A stretch of DNA of 64,000 nucleotides from Timema cristinae (Eukaryota > Arthropoda > Insecta > Phasmatodea > Timematidae): the NCBI GenBank assembly GCA_039000515.1, contig JBCFYV010011135.1, positions 13,716,376 to 13,780,375 on the forward strand, read 5' to 3'. Of the stretch, positions 59,544 through 64,000 are shown piece after piece. How positions within the stretch are numbered: the stretch's first letter is position 1; the number at the start of each line of letters is the position of its first letter. Below the pieces are notes generated by a model. The model was not told the DNA's origin, ran no database searches, and saw only the letters and a list, made by a program, of their open reading frames with translations. The translations under genes were made by a program, and so were the position numbers.

Positions 59544-60798
59544 AGCTTTGAAAATTATGACTTTGATCTGGAAGTAGAATTCTGGATCCAACAATTATAA
59601 AGCTTCACAAAAAATAAAGCTAAGTTTATTATTTTTGTCTTATCTTCTGGAGAGTTACTTCCATCACAAATTATTGGTTACATTAAAGACTATTAAATTA
59701 CATCATCTTGTGATAATAGCTTAATTAATTACTTTAAGAAGATTTTTTTAAATTATATTTTAATACCTAAATTGATATAGGTAGATATGCAAAGTATTTT
59801 TTTTTATTACAGTAAACATTTTAAAAAAAATTGTCGAATTTCAATTCAGTTTTGAGAATATTTCGTATTATTCAATTCAGCTTTGCTTTGTAATAAAAAA
59901 GTAAAATTTAGTAGTTTCAAGATTGCTGTACTAAGATATTTAATATTTTCCTTCCTTGGATTAAAAATAAAAAAACTTTATGAGGTATTAAAGTAAGATA
60001 ACAAAATTTGATCAAGCTCTTAGCGTTATTTTCATAAGTTAGATAGAATTGTGTAAGTAATTTAAAATTAAGTTTTCATTCAAGTTTTAGTTATTCCAAC
60101 TAGACTCATTTCCAAAATCTCTGTAAAAGAAAAAGTTTGGTTTAACTAATTTGATTAAATTATAATATATTATTTCATTTATATAGCACATAGTCCTACA
60201 ATATTTCCTTTTGTCAAATAATAGAATAATTAAACATAGATATATTAAATGTTGTTAGAACAGAATATGTATGTCATTACTTTTTTCACAAAATATATCA
60301 TTCATTGAAACCTACCTTTTTCATGAGGCGCCCAAAGTTTTTCGCTCTAACTACAGAATACCTAGGAATTAAAGGGTTTATATGACTCTAGATGGCTACC
60401 CCCAAGCGTGTGAGGTTACTTTGATGGAATGAGTATGTCGTGGGGGGGAGAGGGCTTGTGAATTGTACGGCAGTGTACAAATGGTTCTGTTTAATTAAGT
60501 GAAAATACTAATCTACAACACACTCGGTAAATCGGCCATACTGAACTGAATGAGGGAGCATGTGCAAACCTCAAGGACCCCGCACGGAACAGTTCGACCC
60601 TAAGTGGTGGAGCCGCCAGCCGCTGATTTTGCTAGCTTTCCTGAGGCTCGTTGGTTATTGGATGAATCTGCACACGCTAACTGTGGGACTTGCAGAACAA
60701 GGTCTAAGGTTGTACGCGCTGGCTCACAACAAGATGTAGTACAATGCCAGGAAACGCAAAAGTGTGAGTGAACATCTTGCTTAAAGCAACTTAGAAAA

Positions 60799-61074
60799 CA
60801 TTATTATTATTATTATTAGCACCGCGTATTACTACCCATTCGGGTTATACACACTTACGCTAATGTGTAATGGTAGGGTGATTGTGAGATTAAATGGAGG
60901 ACCTACAGTTTAACGTGGAATCCGAACCACGGCATTCCCCCACATTCACAAGATGTCTTGTCAGAGGTGAAGGAATGGTTTGGTAATCAGATAAATCTGT
61001 GCCGGGACCGAGGATTGAACCCCGGCCGCCAGCACAGAAGTCTGACACCTTACCCCTAGACCACCAGGTCACCC
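60799..61074 (-). mobile_element. SINE family B, full length with target duplication
   Basis: Flanked by CTTAGAAAACA on both sides. About 20 bases are deleted after GAACCACGG. The minus-strand frame inside is not a gene. Confidence 0.92.
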
Positions 61075-61296
61075 TTAGAAAACAGGGTATTACAATTTAT
61101 GAAATGTATATTTGAGTTTATATATATTTTTTAAATAGATCTATTACTGAAATTTAATTTGAAATGTTTTAAGTGCAAATATTGCTCTATATTACTCAAA
61201 TAAAAATAGAACTATTATGTTTTCATTCAAACTCGACTCGAACAAGCAATGCATTTTTTTTCACCCCCACCATTGATAATTAAAAAACCACTTTAC

Positions 61297-61367
61297 CTTC
61301 CTCCACTCCTTCCTCGCCGCTATGCCCCTTGCGCTGGTCCGAGTCGCCATTCGTCACAACCCGCCGC
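61297..61367 (-). CDS. APBA: X11/Mint exon, acidic N-terminal region (most 5' exon seen)
   Basis: This is a 71-nt internal exon read on the minus strand. The acceptor is tttatttgcag|G and the donor is GGAAG|gtaaag. The open frame is one base, 23 codons (RRVVTNGDSDQRKGHSGEEG then VEE), and one base. The trailing G joins the leading AA of the exon at 58515 to make a Glu codon, so the phases agree. The composition is polar and acidic with no recognisable fold, as expected for the disordered N-terminal half of X11/Mint, which in the family recruits Munc18 and CASK. The other two frames give a poorer reading; one hits a stop. Exons further upstream, including the start codon, are not visible in the last 2.6 kb of the window. 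Splice sites and phase are seen directly; membership of this gene is inferred from order, strand and frame continuity. Confidence 0.82.
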
Positions 61368-61684
61368 CTGCAAATAAACCAAAGGAAATAGCAGAGTCAT
61401 GCTTGAGCTAACTTTCACTTAAACGCAACAAGAAACAAGTGAAAGTCGTTAGACGTCTTTAAACATTGGCACAAATTCTCAGCATCCAAAGGAAATTAAC
61501 TAAATTATGTTCAATGGATGACACAAAATAATAATTGGGGCTATCGCTCGTCCGTCCGAGTTATCCATGTTTAACTAAACTAATACAAGCATTAATGGTT
61601 GCATGGAGATCAGTGTTCAGTCTATTTGAAGTGTGACACCTTATACCAATCGGCCACCAAAGCAGGTCATGCATGGGGGTGGGG

Positions 61685-62065
61685 ACCCTCAAGTGCTTAA
61701 AGATATTCGAGAAGTGAGGATTTCTGGAAAATTTCGGCTTCAAGACTCAAATAATTTTTTCTTTCTTTCAATTTTTCAAGTAACATTTGTTTTAGAGAAC
61801 TAATACTGCTTATTTGTGGTTTAGAACCAATTAAAATTAAAGGATAAACTTAACAACCAGTCCCCCAGACTAGCAATTTAACACTTAACCGAATGTACGA
61901 ATGTTATAATGAATGGATTATAAGAAATAGTGTTAACATTTAGTTACTATTTGTATTTTATATTATTTTTATATTTCCTCTTATGTTTATACATTTTTCA
62001 AGATTCAAGATTCAAAGGTAAATTGGAGATTCAAATTTGTAAAATAGTGGATTTGAACTGACTCT
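61685..62065 (+). repeat. Family E repeat, near full copy
   Basis: Shares AAGATATTCGAGAAGTGAGG, AAACTTAACAACCAGTCCCC, AACATTTAGTTACTATTTGT and GAGATTCAAATTTGTAAAAT with the 22872 copy. Confidence 0.7.
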
Positions 62066-62469
62066 AGGTATGCATATATAATCAATTTAATCAATTAAGT
62101 CTATAGAAGGTGTAATTTTAGAGGAAATATACCTGCATTTGCGTGGATGAAACTTTTGAATATACAAAGGATTAAAGATATTATATATTTGCGGATTCAA
62201 GTGAAATGAAGAACACATTTAACAAAGCTTCGATGAATTTCTGGCTTGAAAGTAACTGTTATCTAATATCCTGGCTAACTGGCCATGAGACAGGCTATTA
62301 AGGGACCAGTATACACTTCCCCTTTCCAAGCAAACTATTGCAAGAAAATAATTTCTGATATATTTTGAATTAATCTTCACTCAATAAGGATAGTTATAAC
62401 TAAGATAAAATTATAGTATGAATATTAAGGCAGTTATATATATAGTTAAGTATATACAGTTTTCTAGTG

Positions 62470-62972
62470 TCATATGTAGGCCTTGCCTTGGATGTGGTAT
62501 CGAAAGAAAAGTATTGATACTGTACTAATTAAGAGTATTAGAAGAAAAATATCGATACCGTCCTAGTATCAATAACAGTAAGAATCAGTATCAAAACGCA
62601 CATAATATTTTCTGCTTCGTCTGCTTGAGGCATCCTTGAGTTAAGTGAGTTCATTGAGCTCTACAAAAGCGTCTTTTGTTAAGTTTTGATGACCTTGCAC
62701 ATTGACAAAGGAAGGGGTAGTAGACTGGTCACCGAGAGTGAGAATTGAGAAATAGTGTCATTGGTTCTTCCACTACAGTTCACTATAGTAAACATTATTT
62801 AATCCCAGCATGAGTAAAGATAACAAAAAACCTGTTTCTTTCGATAATGATCCAATACCGGAGTGTGAGTACTATATCAGTAAAAGTATCGGAAAAAATA
62901 ATTGAGTAAAAAAATACTAGTATCAAAAGGAAATTATTGGTACTTTTTTCACATCCAGAGCCATGCCCTTCT
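62470..62972. mobile_element. Possible MITE with weak inverted ends
   Basis: GGCCTTGCCTTGGATGTGGT on the left and the reversed right end GGGCATGGCTCTGGATGTGA are similar. The interior is full of GTATCGATAC-like short repeats in both orientations. There is no coding, and I cannot name a superfamily. Confidence 0.45.
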
Positions 62973-63552
62973 ATATTCCTTTCAATGTTTAATTCAAATA
63001 AGTGTTTGGCGTCATTTTTCATTTGTAAACATAAAAAAAAGGAAATGGAGATAGCATCGCCTTCAAAAATTTATTGTGCATGACTTGCTAAGCTTGGGCT
63101 ATCAAAACAACCCTTAGTACAGTTTCAGCTGCATCAGATCTTATGTTAGTGAATTAAAAAAAAAATTAACACACCTGGGCATGAGATTAATAAAGTATCA
63201 GGTTTGGTTCCCATATCCAAGTGTTATTTTTCAAACTTTACAAATAAAGAAAAATAGCTATGTTGACGTTCCTAACTTTATGTCCAATCATTCTTTTTTC
63301 CTAACATTTATTTTCTGTTTTAGGAAGTTGCATCAAATGTTTCCCACTCCTCCCTGATAAGTCCTGACAGAATGAAACCTTGTTCATGTGATTAAGTAGT
63401 TTAGATTTTCTTCGAGAGAAGAAGAAATATAAGCAATGAAAAGAGTATGGCTCTTACAATGAAAAGAAGAACACAGTTCACACTTTACATTGCTGACGTT
63501 GTACAAAGAGGTAATGGCTGCCTATTGAAGAAAATCGATAGTTACCAGCCAA

Positions 63553-63578
63553 CCCCCCCCCCCCCCCCCCCCCCCCCC
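63553..63578 (+). repeat. C homopolymer, 26 bases
   Basis: A pure C run at the place where family D relatives have CCCAATCCCCC. Confidence 0.97.
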
Positions 63579-63657
63579 AACTAGGTTTTATTCTGTCGGA
63601 ACTCATCTGAAGGGGTGTGAAACATGCAACACAACTTCCTAAAAGAGGAAACCAATT

Positions 63658-63681
63658 AAAAAAAAAAAAAAAAAAAAAAAA
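63658..63681 (+). repeat. A homopolymer, 24 bases
   Basis: A pure A run in the same repeat copy. Confidence 0.97.
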
Positions 63682-63799
63682 GGAAAAGAGTAAAGGATAG
63701 TAGGACACAGAAAGGAACATGTAAAAGGAATATATAGGAGTATATTTTTAAATAGGAGCATATTTTTTCATATAGAAAAGGGTCGAATGCTATATTTCA

Positions 63800-63990
63800 A
63801 AAACTTGAAATTTTCTTTTTGAATCTCGATTCCATATTTGAACCCTCTAATCCTTGAAAATGTTTAATTTTCTTTGTAAAAATAATTAAAAGTGAATTTT
63901 AAAAAATACTTGTTTGAGGGTTTGTGCTAGTGACAAATGTTGTTTATTTGTCATGTATAGTACGTAAAAACAACAAAGAGAACAATTTTT
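63800..63990 (+). repeat. Family F repeat
   Basis: Shares TGTGCTAGTGACAAATGTTG, TTATTTGTCATGT and AACAACAAAGAGAACAAT with the 52250 copy. Confidence 0.55.
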
Positions 63991-64000
63991 TTTTTTGTGA

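Larger units (their letters stand above)
58516..61296 (-). other. Intron between the two most 5' exons seen
   Basis: A 2.8-kb intron with a LINE 3' remnant (about 58790-59045), a truncated mid-size repeat (59275-59490), a CA/CG microsatellite (59491-59543), a GC-richer unexplained block (60400-60780) and a family B SINE (60799-61074). 59550-60390 is AT-rich with nothing recognisable. Confidence 0.8.
63300..63740 (+). repeat. Family D repeat with inverted leading fragment
   Basis: 63310-63400 is family D in reverse (GGAAGTTGCATCAAATGTTT then CCACTCCTCCCTGATAAGTC). 63425-63740 is the same core forward. The forward part carries a C run (63553-63578) in place of the CCCAATCCCCC segment and an A run (63658-63681). 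Confidence 0.7.
61368..64000. other. Sequence upstream of the first exon seen (right edge)
   Basis: This holds a family E repeat (61685-62065), a weakly palindromic element (62470-62972), a rearranged family D repeat (63300-63740) with C- and A-homopolymers, and a family F fragment (63800-63990). No exon, promoter or start codon for the gene was recognised. Confidence 0.75.

Overview
The window is AT-rich animal nuclear DNA. It has one multi-exon protein gene on the minus strand, very large introns, and hundreds of old transposable-element copies. There are no operons, ribosome binding sites or long intact ORFs. The encoded protein is the arthropod-type X11/Mint adaptor (APBA family; LIN-10 in nematodes). 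Its PTB-domain wording, for example [18 protein letters not shown] and APEGETQPSTEVDLFISTEK, is closer to insect and nematode orthologs as I remember them than to vertebrate ones. The host is therefore most likely an arthropod with a large, repeat-rich genome. I cannot name the species.

The gene reads right to left. Seven exons join with matching splice phases: 61367-61297, 58515-58433, 47999-47721, 37085-37046, 24836-24694, 4315-4229 and 2854-2509. The first four encode the acidic and low-complexity N-terminal half. The last three encode the PTB domain. The two C-terminal PDZ domains, the 3' UTR, the promoter and the most N-terminal exons lie outside the window. The last exon carries two one-base gaps relative to the family reading frame, which may be assembly errors or real lesions.

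The most unusual coding feature is an extra exon-like segment at 12613-12353 inside the 20-kb PTB intron. It encodes an acidic linker and the first strands of a second, divergent PTB fold. It ends in EEAVTKIK at the same phase-0 boundary where the known PTB exon ends in EEAVSRIK. It could be an alternative PTB half, an alternative first exon, a tandem duplication or a nested gene.

Everything else is repeats. Three tRNA-derived SINE families dominate. Families A and B have unrelated tRNA-like heads but the same 3' tail ending in GTAAGACGCGGTGCTAA plus an (AAT)n run. Family C has another head and a different body. Several copies have clear target-site duplications, including two that consist of the tail alone. 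DNA-transposon remains include a TTAA-flanked 885-bp element, an internally deleted piggyBac-like transposase, a TA-flanked pogo/Tigger-type MITE, a hAT-like element and several palindromic MITEs. Degenerate LINE 3' coding ends, two minisatellites and many microsatellites complete the picture.
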